Below, piece after piece: positions 9,841 through 21,924 of a stretch of DNA of 64,000 bases. Each line of letters opens with the position of its first letter. Position 1 is the first letter of the stretch. Origin of the DNA: Marsupella aquatica (taxonomy: Eukaryota > Marchantiophyta); the NCBI GenBank assembly GCA_973895155.1, contig OZ316899.1, positions 4,712,001 through 4,776,000 on the forward strand. Direction: 5' to 3'. The translations under genes were made by a program, and so were the position numbers. The notes under the pieces are model-generated. The model ran no database searches and was not told the origin of the DNA. It saw nothing but the letters and a program-made list of their open reading frames with translations.

Positions 9841-11930
9841 GATTTTAATTGCAATTAATGTAATTATTGAGACATGTTATGTGTGATTGTACCCAAGCAG
9901 TTGTTGTGGTTGTGTTCAATACTTGTACATTGCAAAAAATATGTCATTGCATAATAGATGTCCAAGTCAAAAAATTATTGTTGCAAAAGTGATACGGAAG
10001 ATAGGCGATGACAATATAAGCAAGCACATTCACACAACCCTAGGTGGAGGGTGACATTCCCCCTCCTCCTCATGGCCTCATCTTCCCATTTCTCTTGGGC
10101 TGCCTCTCCCTTATTGCCCCCTTCCTTAAAAAAAGCAAGGGTGTTCCTTTCCTCCTCTTTTCTCTCTTATTGCCTTATTATTATTTTCTTTATTTTCCCT
10201 TCCTTTGCTCCATTGTGTCTCATCCCCTATCTTGTACTTATGGGAGGGTATGATACTATTCATCCCTTCATCCATGGGTGAATCATTAATTCCCCTCCCT
10301 ACTTTGAACTCTATGTCTCCCCCAATTTCTCCTAGTCTCTATCCCCTCATAATGGTGTCCCAAGTGCCCCCATTCCAATGACAGCACATGGCACTCACAT
10401 AGAGAGTATGCCATCATTCCCCTTTTAGAGAATATTTGTGAATACCAAAATACTTTGTCTTGTTTGCTTTGGGTTAGGAAGATTTTTTTTATTAATCAAA
10501 GGCTGGGATAAAAGAGGTTATAAAATCCATGGAATGTCCCCTCCAAAAGTGATTTTGTAAACGGATGACCCGTCACATTTGGTGGGATAGGGTATTCTAG
10601 TAGTAAGATTGTGGTAAAATGGGAAATTTCGATGCTGATAGAATAGGAAAGTCCAGTGCTAGTAGAATGACAAATTTTGATTGTGGTAAACTAACAAGTT
10701 CTAATTATGTTAGATGGGCATGTAGGACTTGCACCGACATACTCACCCCAAAAGAGGATATAATCACTCTTGCATGCCTGAATGACTTCATACCTTCTTC
10801 TTCTCTTTTATCGCTAAGAATATTGGCAAAAATCCCCTTATAAGCACAGTTGCATGGTGCACCCTCCAAGTGACTCTTGGATTCAATAGACCCATACTTT
10901 GAGATGCACTCTATCCTCTAGGTAGAAAATTACTTTCTGGAGAATTGAGAAAACAAGAAAGCCATACTTTCTCACATTCATTGTGATTGAATTTATTCTT
11001 GAACCACCACTACAATACTAGGGTAACTACCAAACAATGACGGATAGAATCATTGCTGCCCTTCTATCACGATTGACTCCTCAGCTGTTATCAATGAGGG
11101 AACATCTAATACTAAAATCCAACAGCAGTTGTGGGCTTACTTGCAAGTGCCTGAGTTCCTTCTCTAACATTGTTCTTGAATCGATTGGCAAGTGCCAATT
11201 GAAAGGTGGCACATGCGTCTTGTGTGACATGGGCAGCGTGTCACTTAACATGATACAAACATCAGATTAGGATGTATCACGGTCATTAGGACCATATCCA
11301 TATAGTTAGGATGGTACGAAGAGTAGTTTTTGCAATTATGATTAGACTAGGAATAGGTTAGTCAACTTAATGAGTACTGATTACAATGCGCACTATTATG
11401 ATTGTCCGCTATACTGTGGCAGTGGCGGAGTAAAAGTTTGTTATGGCGAATCATGCTTGACCAAGACAATCAACTTCAATCAAGGGATGGCAGCTAACGG
11501 CCTCTAATACCCTCACGCCCAAGCTTGCCCAAGAGCCCCCATAAGAGCCCAGTTGGTGGCGCGGCAGTCCATTTGCCCCTTCACGCCTCATCAATTGAAC
11601 ATCGTCATTTTCTCTTGCGCATCAGCCACATTTGATCAAGCTTGCTTTTATCAAAGGAAATCAAAGGTTACATGCACATTGTGAAGGAATTTAGTCAGGG
11701 CAGTGCACCAAGACAAGTGGAGTTCTTCACAAGAGATTGTGGACCTATGGTGCTAAGATATTTAAGGGGTAAGGGCAGCAGACTTAATCAAGAGGACGAC
11801 AAAGGTTAGTATGCCCTTACTGCTCTTGGTTTCTAGACTTTGAAGCTCATTGAAAGCTCTTTGAAATGTATTGGTACTCTTGCCTTTAGAAGGCCTCCTA
11901 CAAACCAAAGTACGCAAAATTGGTGATCAA
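9841..11930. other. intergenic, no supported gene
   Basis: About 2.1 kb without a supportable gene. It includes a pyrimidine-rich stretch at 10,060-10,240. A short ORF at 10,619-10,843 contains KLTSSNYVRWACRTC, which loosely resembles the start of a copia gag, but nothing around it supports that. Confidence 0.4.
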
Positions 11931-11988
11931 GGTAGCGCAGATTAACTACAAGAAGGCAACGCTCACCAAGGACTGAAACTACAACGAC

Positions 11989-14890
11989 TTGCGAGACTAC
12001 ATTACCAAGTTGTACATCAACAAAGAAAGATTCAGATCGGTAGTTGAGGCGATTCTCAAAGTCCCCGCAAAGTACTTTAGGTTGAAGGGCAACCAGAAGC
12101 TGACTCAAGCGGAGTTTGACAAGATTCCGGGTTACATTGACCAGCAAATTGCGGCCGAGAAGCGGGAGGAGGACATCAATAGTCAGGGGGAAGTAGCACA
12201 CAATCTAATATTTCTTGGGGAAAGCTCCAACGCCTTTAATTGGGATATGGCTACTCCGCCCGTGCCTGCTGCCACTAGACCTATTGTTCCGGCCAAGCGC
12301 ATACAACAAGCCAGGCCCAATTAGTATGTCCAATTAACAACATTGAGTGTTTGTTGGACTCGGGTGGAAATGTTAGTCCATGACTAGAGCAACGCTGAAG
12401 GAAGCGGACTAGGACGACGCCCGGCCCAAAACCAACTATGCGGACTGTGATGCCTAGCCAGGAATCACTAGGCCAGTTTAAATGGTAAAATCAGGAGTGT
12501 ACCCTGGGAACACATTAGTATAATAACAAAAACAAGGAAAATATAAACAATTATGGGTGACTATGGAACCCGAGCCGAGGCCGGAAGTAAGGACGCTGGG
12601 GGAGGGAACACGATTAGGGTTAGGGCGCGCTAAGTGTCGGCAGCTATGGGTAACCAACGGGAAGGAAGACCAGGCAAGGGGGGGTAAGGACCAATCGCAA
12701 GGAATGGTGGCTCATTTGCAAGCACAAACTAAGCAAGACGACTACGGGAGGCCAACTACTATCAACTGCTTAGGCGAGCACTCGGGGTGGGAGCAGATAT
12801 TGACTATCAACTCAAGAAGGGTATGAGCAACGTCAATCAAGCTGCTCATTTTTGGGGATGCTTGTTTGAATGGGCAACTGAGTACATTGGGACCTACAAA
12901 GACAAAGAATTGGAGAGAGCAACTCAAGAACGGCAGGAGCTCGCTCAACTATGGGAGCTGCAGAAGTCTGCTCTCTTAGGAGGAGAACTCATCAAGGCTG
13001 AATTCCTGTGGACACCTACTGGCAACGAGCTAGACGACCTTCTATTTTGCGAGAACATAATTGTCGGCATCCGGGAAGCCATCAACCGCTGCAACGACAT
13101 ACACTGGGAGTTGAAGGGTAGCACGGAGGGGTGGACGAAGGCAACTGTGCTCAGAGAAACATCCACAGCAGCCGCTATGAAGAGGAAAGGGAACAACAAC
13201 AAAGAGGCCACCCCTGCAAAAAGAACGAGGTCGGCGGCACCTAGGAAGCCAGCCGAGTAGGGAAGCAAGAGGCAGGGAGAAGGTGAAGAAGAGGAGGTCG
13301 ATCCCATCAATGTCGTTCCAACAAGAGATGACACCTGGAAAGGCTGGGCGGCGACCCTCCCCGAGGAAGTGCAATTACACTTTGCACGTGAAGAGGATGC
13401 ATGCTTTATGGCTATGCAGACTCGGAAGTACCAGGGCTTCATGGTCGGATCCGACTTGGAAGCCTTTGTGAAATTACCATGGCTGAAGCCGGAGATGCCG
13501 GATTCAGACTTATTAGAATTCATGGGATCATGGGAGCCCGAGACCAATTCCACAAGGGTGTATGGGAAGGATTTCTATCTCACTCCCCGGTGATTGCCGA
13601 AGTGTTTGGCTTGCCAATAGGCAATAAGACCAAAGTAGATACCAAGAAGACCTTGCCAGACAAAGAGTTCCGGTCGTTCCCAGGGCCATCAACAAAGAAT
13701 TGCTTCTTCCGAAACACCTGCACCAACCCGCACATCAGAGAGATGATCAATTTCTTGCAGGTAACCATGCATTGCAACTTGCCAAGGCCAGAGATCGGCA
13801 AGACACAGGTCTACCTGGCAAAGAGGCCAGACCCAAGCCGGGACTACAACGGGTACCTCCTCACCCAACTGAAGAAGATCTTGAAGGAGGAATAGCAGGT
13901 GATCGGCATGGGAAGCGTATCCCGACTTGGCTATCACATGCCGCTGTTGTGCCGGTATGCCCAAAGTCAGATCTTTGCCCCGGTACTTCCCTTGTAGGCA
14001 AGGGCACCACAGGAGGTTCCGGAACAGAGGTCAGCAGCAGAGAAACCCTACCAGCCCGACACTCCTACAATCAAGCAGGTGTTTAGGCCAAGGACAAAAG
14101 ACTTGCCGATGCAGCAACCAGGCATGCAGAATCTATTGAAATTGCTGGAGAAGGAAAAGAGAACGGCAATGGCAACGGCAACGGCAATGGCACCGATACA
14201 GAACACTGCTCCAGAAGTTGGCCTTAGCCGACTTACAAGGGAAAACCCCTTTACCGGAGCCAAGCAGAGAAGGAGGCCGGAACACGAGCCAGGGATTCAA
14301 ATGTATGTGGGAGCCTCAAGCCCCAAATCCGAGGGAGAGCAGCCTAAAGCTCATGTTCATGGTAAACAGAGGGAGAAGACAGCCTGGAAGCCAGAGGAGG
14401 AACCAAGACCCATGAGCTGTGAGGCCGTGTTCACAGCAAGACCAGGGGAACAGTGGGGGGAGCCGGTAGTCCAAGCCGCGGAGGAGGCGGTGGAGGACTA
14501 TGGCAATGATAACTCCGGCTACGGGGACCTGTGGCCGGTTCATCCCCACGCTTCCAAGAGTAGTTTGAGGGGACCCCACCCAACAGAACATCCTCGAGTC
14601 TCCCCCACCAGATGTCGCCCCTCCGAGCTTTGACAAAATAAAACAGACGGCACAGGAGTTTCAGGAGCGACTCAAGGAAGAAGAGGAGGCAGCCCTGGCT
14701 AGGGAGAAGGATTTACCTAGGGGAGAATGGCCAGAGGACATCCGACAGCTTGCAAAAAGACGGGGCAGCCCTCCAGCCACGATAGAAGAAATACGGAAGC
14801 CGGCTTGGGAACAAAGGCCGCGGTGGTTGATGCCGATGACTTCTACTCACTCCACCTATGCTAAAGAAAGAGCCATAGAGTACAGGGAGA
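11989..14890 (+). pseudogene. gag-like element A, N-terminal and central parts
   Basis: Several reading frames in order carry the modules of the gag-like family seen six times in this window. Around 12,040-12,160 lies the N-terminal module KVPAKYFRLKG...FDKIPGYIDQQ, matching element C at 22,190-22,290. Around 13,400-13,650 lies the core module: YQGF, LPWLKP, LLEFMGSW, then VYGKDFYLTPR, and after a frameshift VIAEVFGLPIGNK. Basic linkers (about 13,180-13,260) and a proline/glutamine-rich stretch follow. Frames change near 13,260, 13,590, 13,900, 14,080 and 14,600, so it is broken. The core pattern resembles the plant retrotransposon-associated protein family with an 'RG...LT...I...FGLP' signature. 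No protease, RT or integrase is present. Confidence 0.6.
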
Positions 14891-14891
14891 T

Positions 14892-15896
14892 GTGTGGGGA
14901 ACTTGCGCTCAGCATCTTTGGGGAGGAGTTGGAGCAGGGACCCAGAGGAGGGAGAGAGCGTTGAAGGGGGAGCTCGAGGATATCCGCGGAGCCCTTGAGC
15001 AGAAGGAGGTCGAGTTAGGGAAATCCTATCAAGGGATTATTGTGCTGCAGCAGGAGCTTGCATCCCTGACGGCTAGCTTCAAGGCCGACCTGCATGAGAA
15101 AGACGACCAACTCAATCAGACTTATGCCAAGATGAATAAAATGGAGTTTGAGGTCGTAACGAAGCTCGACAAGGAGCTAAGAGCAACCCAGGAGGAGAGG
15201 GCTACCTTAAAGAAGGAACTGGAGGAAGCCCAGAAGGAATTGGAGGAAGCCCAAAAGGAGCTGGAGGAGGCGCGAAAGGACCTGGACAAAACACAGGAGG
15301 AGTTGGAAGAAAGCACAAGGAAGATGGAGAACTTACAGTGGCGGGCCGACAACCAAACGGAGCGGCTAAAGAAACAAGCCGCAGTATTTAAGTGCTTTGC
15401 TTCATCAGTTCCAACTCCAATTGGGGCAACCAAGTTGCCAAGAGTAGTATTGGCCAAAGGACAAGCTGCGACACTTGCACCAGTGTCGGAGATAAGTGGC
15501 AAGGGGAAGGAACCGGCTACCAAAACAGGGAAGAAGAAGAAGCGGAAACCTTCTGGGTCAGGCAATAATGCGGCTTCTCAAGCCGTCGTGACCAAGGAGG
15601 TAAACCCGACACCAACCTCAGGCAGGGTCACGACAAAGGATCCACAACTAGAAGGCGGGGATGGCAAGGTCAAAGCCGGAACAATCAATGATGAAGCCGG
15701 TGTGCCGGATCCACCACTAGAGCAGGCCGGGGAAGCCGTGGCCGATGCTGAGACCAAAGCCAAGCGTGGACCTAGTCAGGCCGATGGAGAGTTGACTCGG
15801 TCCGAGGCAGGTAATCTGTCAGAGGACGGACCTACGGTAGTGGTTGCGGAGGAAGCATTGGGGGCGTCCATTGAGGATCAACCACCGCTACCATGA
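14892..15896 (+). CDS. coiled-coil C-terminal part of gag-like element A (334 codons)
   Basis: An open frame of 334 residues. Residues about 24-165 form a strong predicted coiled coil with near-perfect repeats of KELEEAQ. A basic stretch KKKKRKPSG lies near residue 215 and could be a nuclear localisation signal. The tail is rich in P, G, E and T. Elements B, C, E and F also end in a coiled coil after a proline-rich linker, so this is probably the C-terminal half of one long protein rather than an independent gene. The start at 14,892 may simply be the first Met after a frame break. Confidence 0.55.
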   Translation: MWGTCAQHLWGGVGAGTQRRERALKGELEDIRGALEQKEVELGKSYQGIIVLQQELASLTASFKADLHEKDDQLNQTYAKMNKMEFEVVTKLDKELRATQEERATLKKELEEAQKELEEAQKELEEARKDLDKTQEELEESTRKMENLQWRADNQTERLKKQAAVFKCFASSVPTPIGATKLPRVVLAKGQAATLAPVSEISGKGKEPATKTGKKKKRKPSGSGNNAASQAVVTKEVNPTPTSGRVTTKDPQLEGGDGKVKAGTINDEAGVPDPPLEQAGEAVADAETKAKRGPSQADGELTRSEAGNLSEDGPTVVVAEEALGASIEDQPPLP

Positions 15897-16880
15897 CGGT
15901 GGTGGAGGGCCGCTCCTTTTAAGGAGGGCGGCGTGGAGGGAGGAGGCGTGAGTGGGCAGGGCGGGCTCAGATCTCCAAGTTTAGAATTAGGATCAAGACC
16001 AAGAGGCGGCCCTGACACTTAGATTAGTGGGATTGCAGATCCACTGGTAAGAGCAACACTTGTGCTCCTGCCTCGTTGTACATAGGTAGATTATAGATAG
16101 GATAGATTAGGCTTACGCTACAAGGAATTAGGCAGATCCACTGCCAAGATAAGTACCTGGGCAACGGGGAGTTCAGGGCCTTCTTCTTTAGCAAGTTTTT
16201 AGTGCACCAACAGGGTTGGGATCAAGTAGTAAAAGAAGCTCTTGGTTAGTTATACAATGACCCTTGTGTATATTCATGTTTCCTCATGCCTAAGAGTTAA
16301 ATAGAGTTAGCCTCACGGCTTAGTTCGCAGACCTTGTGTATGAAAAGTACTGTTTGTATGGCAAGTGCATGGTATAACTCAGTCAGAAGGAGTCGTTTTG
16401 CTATTTGTGTGTCGCATTAACTTGTTTGAAGATTGCCCACATCAACCAAGAGAAGGGATTAAGCAAGGTTGTAAGTGTTGGATGTGTCAAGCTGAGAGAG
16501 GTCTTAGCGGCTTACCCAAGCCAGTTGGGGATCATTCCGACGTCGGAATCCAAACATACCTAAAGGAAGACCAGGAGAGGAGGACAAGGGAAGGCATAGA
16601 AGAGGCCGGCTACGTATCTCATGACCCGATGAAGGATCTGTCCAGTATATGTGTGTAAAATGTTAGTAGAGAGTTAGCTGCGTCCCATGCCGCTAAGCCG
16701 CGGAACCGACCTCGCCGAGAGCGAAACCTGTGGGAATCGGCTTGTGCAGGGGATTTCTTGGGTTTAGGGAGCCATGGGATGCACCACACGGACTACCCCC
16801 GCCTCCGTACCAGTTCTAGCCTTGGGCAACCCACCGCCAATACCCACTCATGAAGGGGCCCTGCCACCCAATGGCCAAAC
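15897..16880 (+). other. 3' region of element A and spacer
   Basis: Noncoding sequence after the element A stop, with a GC-rich stretch GGCCGCTCC...GGAGGGCGGCG near 15,908-15,934. It probably contains the LTR-like tail of element A, but ends could not be set. Confidence 0.35.
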
Positions 16881-16899
16881 TAGCTGCATGTAATCCGCA

Positions 16900-18119
16900 T
16901 CCCTGAGGTGGTTTGGACTATGATCAAGAACCCATCACACGCAAACTATCTCAAGGAGCATTGGTTGGAGAAATTTGCCCATTTAAACTGGGGGCCTACA
17001 GCCTTTGGGGAAAGGGAGGTGTACGATTTCATCTCCAATTTTGATATTGACACGCCTGCCACCAAGGTACTACGACAGACCCTGTCCCTCACGGAGTACC
17101 GGTTGGCATAGATCTTTTGTCTGCCAACCTAGCCGGTGTCAATCAAACTCTGGATTAGGGATAAGGAGTACACGCCCCAACACTTCAAGCCCGAGGGCAA
17201 AACGAACAATGGGTACAAGCAGGGTTCATGTACCAACCTGACCTGTATGGAGCGGCTAAACTTCATACGGACTACCCTGCATATGATTGAACCTCGTTCC
17301 AAGATTTCCCTTTGCACGATTGTGCAGGTGGAGCAGTGCAAGCGGGCTAATTGGGCCCAATTCTTTAGCCACCAATTTTTGGGGCTAATTGGGAGTTTAG
17401 GGTTTAGGGTTTACGCTAAACCCTAAACCCTAAACCTTTAGCCACCTACCTAGGGAGTCACATTGCAATCATCCTAGGCTTGTATAGACAATGGCATGAG
17501 ACCAAAGGGAAGAATGTGGCCACCTCGGCCCCAACAGATGCCACCCCCGCCCCCAAAAGTGCTATGCCAAACGCCCCGACCACCACGACTCGGGTAAATC
17601 CCAACCCCGCTGCGTCACAACCTACTCCCCCGCCCTCTGCTCTGTTCGGCACCATTGTGAACAATGGGCCACCCCCACCACCCCCTAGCGTTGAGCCTCC
17701 GCTGCCCTTGACGCAGCCACCCCTAATTCCACCACCACCCGAGGAACCCATTTCCTCCTTGGTGTGGACTATGGAGGATGGCGTCACCCCGACCATGGAT
17801 GCACCTTTACCTGAGAGAATGGAGGACTACCAAGTAGCTCTTGGGACCTTGGCCCACAATTTGGTCTAGAAATTTAGTCAAGACCTATCCGAGGACTTAG
17901 CAATGTACATCGAGCAACAGGTTGCACATTACTTCCAACCACCCTTCTTCATGTTAGATCACCACCCACAACTTGTAACCCGCTTGGAGGATGAACTTAT
18001 GGCAAAAGGGAATGAGATCGGGGATCTCCAGATGACTGTGGAACGACTGGAGGAGGCAGCCACCGCTCGCCACAAGGAGTAGTCCGCATCTTTGAACAAT
18101 GGGATGGACTAAATCAAGA
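16900..18119 (+). pseudogene. gag-like element B, 5' part
   Basis: Core module at 16,950-17,130: FAHLNWGP, VYDFISNFD, LRQTLSLTEYRLA, a stop, then IFCLPT. Next comes the block ANWAQFFSHQF (17,345-17,380), a telomeric insertion, then YLGSHIAIILGLYRQW (about 17,450). A proline-rich segment with GTIVNNGPPPPPPSVEPPLP (17,650-17,700) is followed by the block LGTLAHNLV-stop-KFSQDLSEDLA (about 17,840-17,900) and a coiled coil. The same blocks occur in element E at 35,330-35,640. Several in-frame stops make it a pseudogene. Reading is lost at 18,120, where a solo LTR is inserted, and resumes at 20,884. Confidence 0.75.
17396..17434. repeat. interstitial telomere-repeat hairpin
   Basis: TTTAGGGTTTAGGGTTTA (17,396-17,413), spacer CGC, then the exact reverse complement (17,417-17,434). 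It is a perfect 18-bp inverted repeat made of the Arabidopsis-type telomere unit TTTAGGG. It replaces about a dozen codons of element B between the blocks FFSHQF and YLGSHIAI, judged by comparison with elements C and F. Confidence 0.85.
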
Positions 18120-18124
18120 GTTAC
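18120..18124 (+). repeat. left target site duplication GTTAC
   Basis: GTTAC precedes the solo LTR and is repeated exactly at 20,879-20,883. Joining the two flanks restores the order of blocks seen in element E. Confidence 0.8.
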
Positions 18125-20878
18125 TGTCACGCGATTGACATGGGTCTTAACACCAAATCGTCACTATTGGGTGCCAAAACCATCTCCTTGTACCTGAGGA
18201 TCACGAAGGGATGTTGTGAAGGCCGGTAAACACCAGTTTATGCCCTTAACACCAGACTATCATAGCAAGACTCTGTCACACATCACCCAAGCTCAATCCC
18301 TAGGAACCAAGGTTGGGAATCAGATCCTGTGCTCATGATAGTTCTGGTGAGAAGGGGTCTTCATATCGGGCCCGTACACACAGGGCCTAGCGTTATGGTG
18401 CGCATATGTCTATACATATGCTTATTGTCATAGGTATATTTCTATTCCACCGCCGGAATGTACCCATAAACCAGTGACTCCTGACTGATTCCCGGCTTAG
18501 GGACTTCTAAGCCATTACCCCACCACTCTGCCATTCCACTCTCAGCAATCAGAGCTGTGACAGCCCTCACCCAAACCACTTCAGTGCACCCGTTACACCT
18601 CTCAGTGGTGTTGCTAGTCCCATCATACACTCAGATTGCCTCACACACACACACACATCCATGAGAGAAATGAAGCCTGAGAGGAAAACTCAATTAGATT
18701 CAAAGATGTGCACAATAGTTCACTGAGAACACTTGATCCGAACACTAGGCCCGAAGGCTGTCTCCTCCAGATTGCGACGTGCTTACCATGCAAGCTCAAT
18801 CCTGAACCTGAGCCAGGCTCACTCCAGATTGCGACGGCAGATTGGACTTGAACCAATCCCGTACTTGCCTTGCAAACTCAATCCTCAACTCAAACTCCTT
18901 CATTGCACTTCATTCTTGGGGGCACGTACAGATCTCACACCTCCATTTTAGAATGTCAAGTACGCATGCACAATTGACTCGACTTCAAAGTTGGTACCAG
19001 GCCTAACGGCGATCTACCCCAGACTATAATGAGGCCCGGCCTCACGCTTGCCCTGCAAGCTCAGCTCTGGCCATAAATCCCTTAGTGCTCTCTACCAGAC
19101 AAAGGCCGGGACTCCCCATGGATCACGTAGCCTTGCCAGACTAAACTGTAAATGCTCCTCCTGCTGCCCCTCAATCAACATCTCAGCCTCCCTAATGTGC
19201 TCACCGCAAATCACATTGAAATCCTCCCCACAGTTTACAATCACCAACACATCACCTATCACCAAGGCTCTGTATTGGGGGAAAAGAACCCAGTTGTGGT
19301 GCCTACTAGACAGAGCCACAATCCAACTTGCAAACCTGGCCAACTGTTGCTGTGAAGCGTGGCTGATTACTCTCTGAGTAATAGCACAACCAAGCTCTTC
19401 CCAACACACAGCTTCCAAGCCCAGCCTTCCTTGCACAGAGCTCCTCCCTGCTGCTTAGTCTAATAAGATCACACAACTAAAGCCCCCCCCGCCTCTACCG
19501 AGGGGCTGCTCTATATACTCTCACACTGAGCCCAAATGGGTGGATACTACGCTGCTGGAGCCCCATCCCAGCCCTAACAGAGCCGCCACTATCTCTAACT
19601 ACTGAACCCTAACTCGCAACTTTATTTCTATCTCAAATTGGCTATGTACTTCGGATTTGGCCTTCCTCCATGGTTTTTGCAAGCTTGCGCCTCCTCTCCC
19701 GATTTCTCTATTCAACCATTTGCTGCGTGGATAGCAGCGTTGGAAGCGGCTTGAGCTCCTCTTTCCAACGAGGTCAATTATAGCCAATTTGGGCAAATAC
19801 AGAGAAAATTATGCCCCCACAACCGAGAGGGGGTACTCACTATTATGCTAACCCGAGTTACATAGCTAACCCGAGTTTGGCTAACCTAGCTATCCTATCT
19901 AACCCGAGCAGAGCTAACCCGTGGTCTCGGGTTAGGCCGCTATCCACTATCCGCTAACCTAGGCTAAGCTGAGCCCGAACCTGAGCTTGCCTATGCTAAC
20001 CCGAGCCCGAGTTTAGGCTAACCCAAGTTCAGTCTAACCCTGGCTCAATCTAACCCGAACCCGGGTTAAGCCTAAGTTGAAGCCATGCTGACCTGAGCTA
20101 AGCTAAAGCTATGCTGACTTGAGCTAAGCTGAAGCCATGCTGACCTGAGCTAAGCTGAAGCCGTGCTCACATAAGCTAAGCCGTGGCCAAGCTTGGGTTA
20201 ACCCAAAACTGAAGCCGAATCCGTCAATTCCGGCCACAAGTTAACCCATCACACTAATCAGGCTGTATCTTTCTTAATACACCTCCGTTTCCCAAGTGTT
20301 TTATATCTATTTTACTCGCCTTGACCAGATCTTTCCAATGCTCTTTACAGATCTGGATATGGTGACATATTGAAAGAAATATGGTTGCCGACCACCCGCG
20401 ACATAGCTTTTATTTCCCTAACTTTCTAACACTAGACTATGAACCACTAACCCAAATAACAAAATGAAGCTACACACCCAAAGACATTCAGATTTTATCA
20501 TGAGAACAATCACCATACCACACAGCTTCATATTCAGCTATGGAGACTCGCTTCCTTGAACTACCATGCCTACCTCCGTACCGGCGTCTTGAAGAGCCTT
20601 CATGCTCCATCTTGCTTGTCAAGAAGATGATATGGTTGAAGAGTTGAATCCTCTCTTCCCCAGTTTCTCCTTTGTGGCCTTGACAGTGACTACCTCAACT
20701 ATGTCTGCCTTGGTTGTGCAGTCTTCAAGTTGAAATACCTTTATCCCTACTCTTAACGCCATGATTGCCCTTATTCTTGCCATCTTGCTAATTGTTATGC
20801 AATATCAATAGCTACTCCTTGCATACAGCAGCCTAGTTAACCAGATTATAGAATAAGGACCATATCATCAGCGTAACA
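18125..20878 (-). mobile_element. solo LTR of a gag-like LTR element, 2,754 bp
   Basis: On the minus strand it begins TGTTACGC (20,878) and ends GTGACA (18,125). It has TG...CA ends with a short imperfect inverted repeat and is flanked by the 5-bp duplication GTTAC. It interrupts gag-like element B. Its minus strand shares blocks with the tails of elements E (36.4-37.0 kb) and F (53.7-52.9 kb), notably GGGGAGTCCCGGCCT and GTTGAGCTTG/GCTGAGCTTG-type stretches. That identifies it as an LTR of the same superfamily. A TATA-like element (about 19,510) is followed by a C-rich/G-rich hairpin. No coding region is present. Confidence 0.8.
19836..20215. repeat. degenerate tandem repeats inside the solo LTR
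   Basis: Two families lie next to each other. At 19,836-20,070 the unit is close to GCTAACCCGAGTT. At 20,070-20,200 it is close to AAGCCATGCTGACCTGAGCT (about 31 bp with GAGCTAAGCTG). They lie upstream of the TATA-like element on the LTR's own strand, so in its U3 promoter part. Confidence 0.75.
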
Positions 20879-20883
20879 GTTAC

Positions 20884-21480
20884 TTAAGACTCAGACAGAC
20901 CTTAAGGGACTGGAGGCTACTGTGCTTCAGCTGGAAACGGAGTCCTTGGCTCGGGTTAACTGACCGATCTGAACAACCAGCTTGTTCAGGCTGCCCAGCA
21001 AGTGAATACAATCACCGCCAATCGGGATAAGCGTTTGACGCAGAATCAGGCCAACCTTAAAATGATTGGCCTGAGTTCGTAACGCATAAGTGGCCCGACT
21101 CCAAGCAGAGGTAGACAAAGTCTCTAACGAGGCGGAGGAAGCAGTGCGGGACAACAAGGCCTTGCAAGAGCAGGTCGCATTGCTGGTGAGCTAGAGGGGT
21201 GGGGCGGGAAACACCTTTGATCAAGGCGGCTCGAGGCCCCAGCCCAACAAGGGGACAAACCCTACACAAACAGTGTGACGTGCGCAAGGGGTGGTTAGCA
21301 GAGGGGGCGGTCAGGCAGCCGCAGTGCAACCAGAGGACAGAGGCATCTTTTTTAGTTTATTGTAGCGATAGAATAGTTGTCATTAGGCACCAATTAAGCA
21401 ACTTAGTAGGAAAGATTATGACAAAGTTAGTTAAGATCATCAAGCGTAGGATAGATGTGACGCCGCCAGCATAGCGGGTA
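20884..21480 (+). pseudogene. gag-like element B, 3' part
   Basis: Continuation of the coiled-coil region of element B after the solo LTR. It reads LETESLARVN, then LQAEVDKVSNEAEEAVRDN-like frames and GGSRPQPNKGTNP. The corresponding blocks in element E (35,850-36,200) read LEEESMAWVKSL and GGSRSQPNKGTNL. Multiple in-frame stops are present. The noncoding tail with GTCATTAGGCACCAATTA (about 21,379-21,396) also matches element E near 36,311. Confidence 0.7.
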
Positions 21481-21924
21481 ATGAGTAATCCAACCTAATA
21501 CTGTGCTTTGCACGCGCACTACGAACTTAGTAGTCCGTAGTTATTAGCATAACGACACTAAAGTAGGTAGTAATCATGAATAGGACATCATTAGTCAATA
21601 AGAAGCATTTACGCCCAGGCTAGCGACGGAGCACCACCCGCACCGCCGAGTTACAAGCGTGGTATGAATATCTCCCTCGGGTCTGTATAACTGATCGAGG
21701 AGGCGGCTCTCTGACACGCCCTGATCCAGACATGCGGAGTGGCCGGTATGCTGCAAGCGTGAGAGAGTTGGCCTATCAGAAAAGAGGAAGGGTCGATCGC
21801 CAACGAGCCCTCAAGGTATAAAAGGACAGCCATTCTCTTGCGTTGCATTGACACTTCACTCCTTGCGCCAACTTTGACTCCAACTCGCCCAGTTTCTCCT
21901 TAGTTATCCATTGTCGCTCCCTGT
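21481..21924 (+). promoter_or_regulatory. leader and TATA box of element C
   Basis: Noncoding. It holds TATAAAAG at about 21,817-21,824, roughly 105 bp upstream of the ATG at 21,925. This is a plausible core promoter for gag-like element C. No other feature was seen. Confidence 0.5.

Noticed and set aside
12945-13553. 202-codon minus-strand ORF
   Set aside because: It overlaps the gag-like frames of element A on the plus strand, which carry recognisable modules; the minus frame is a shadow.
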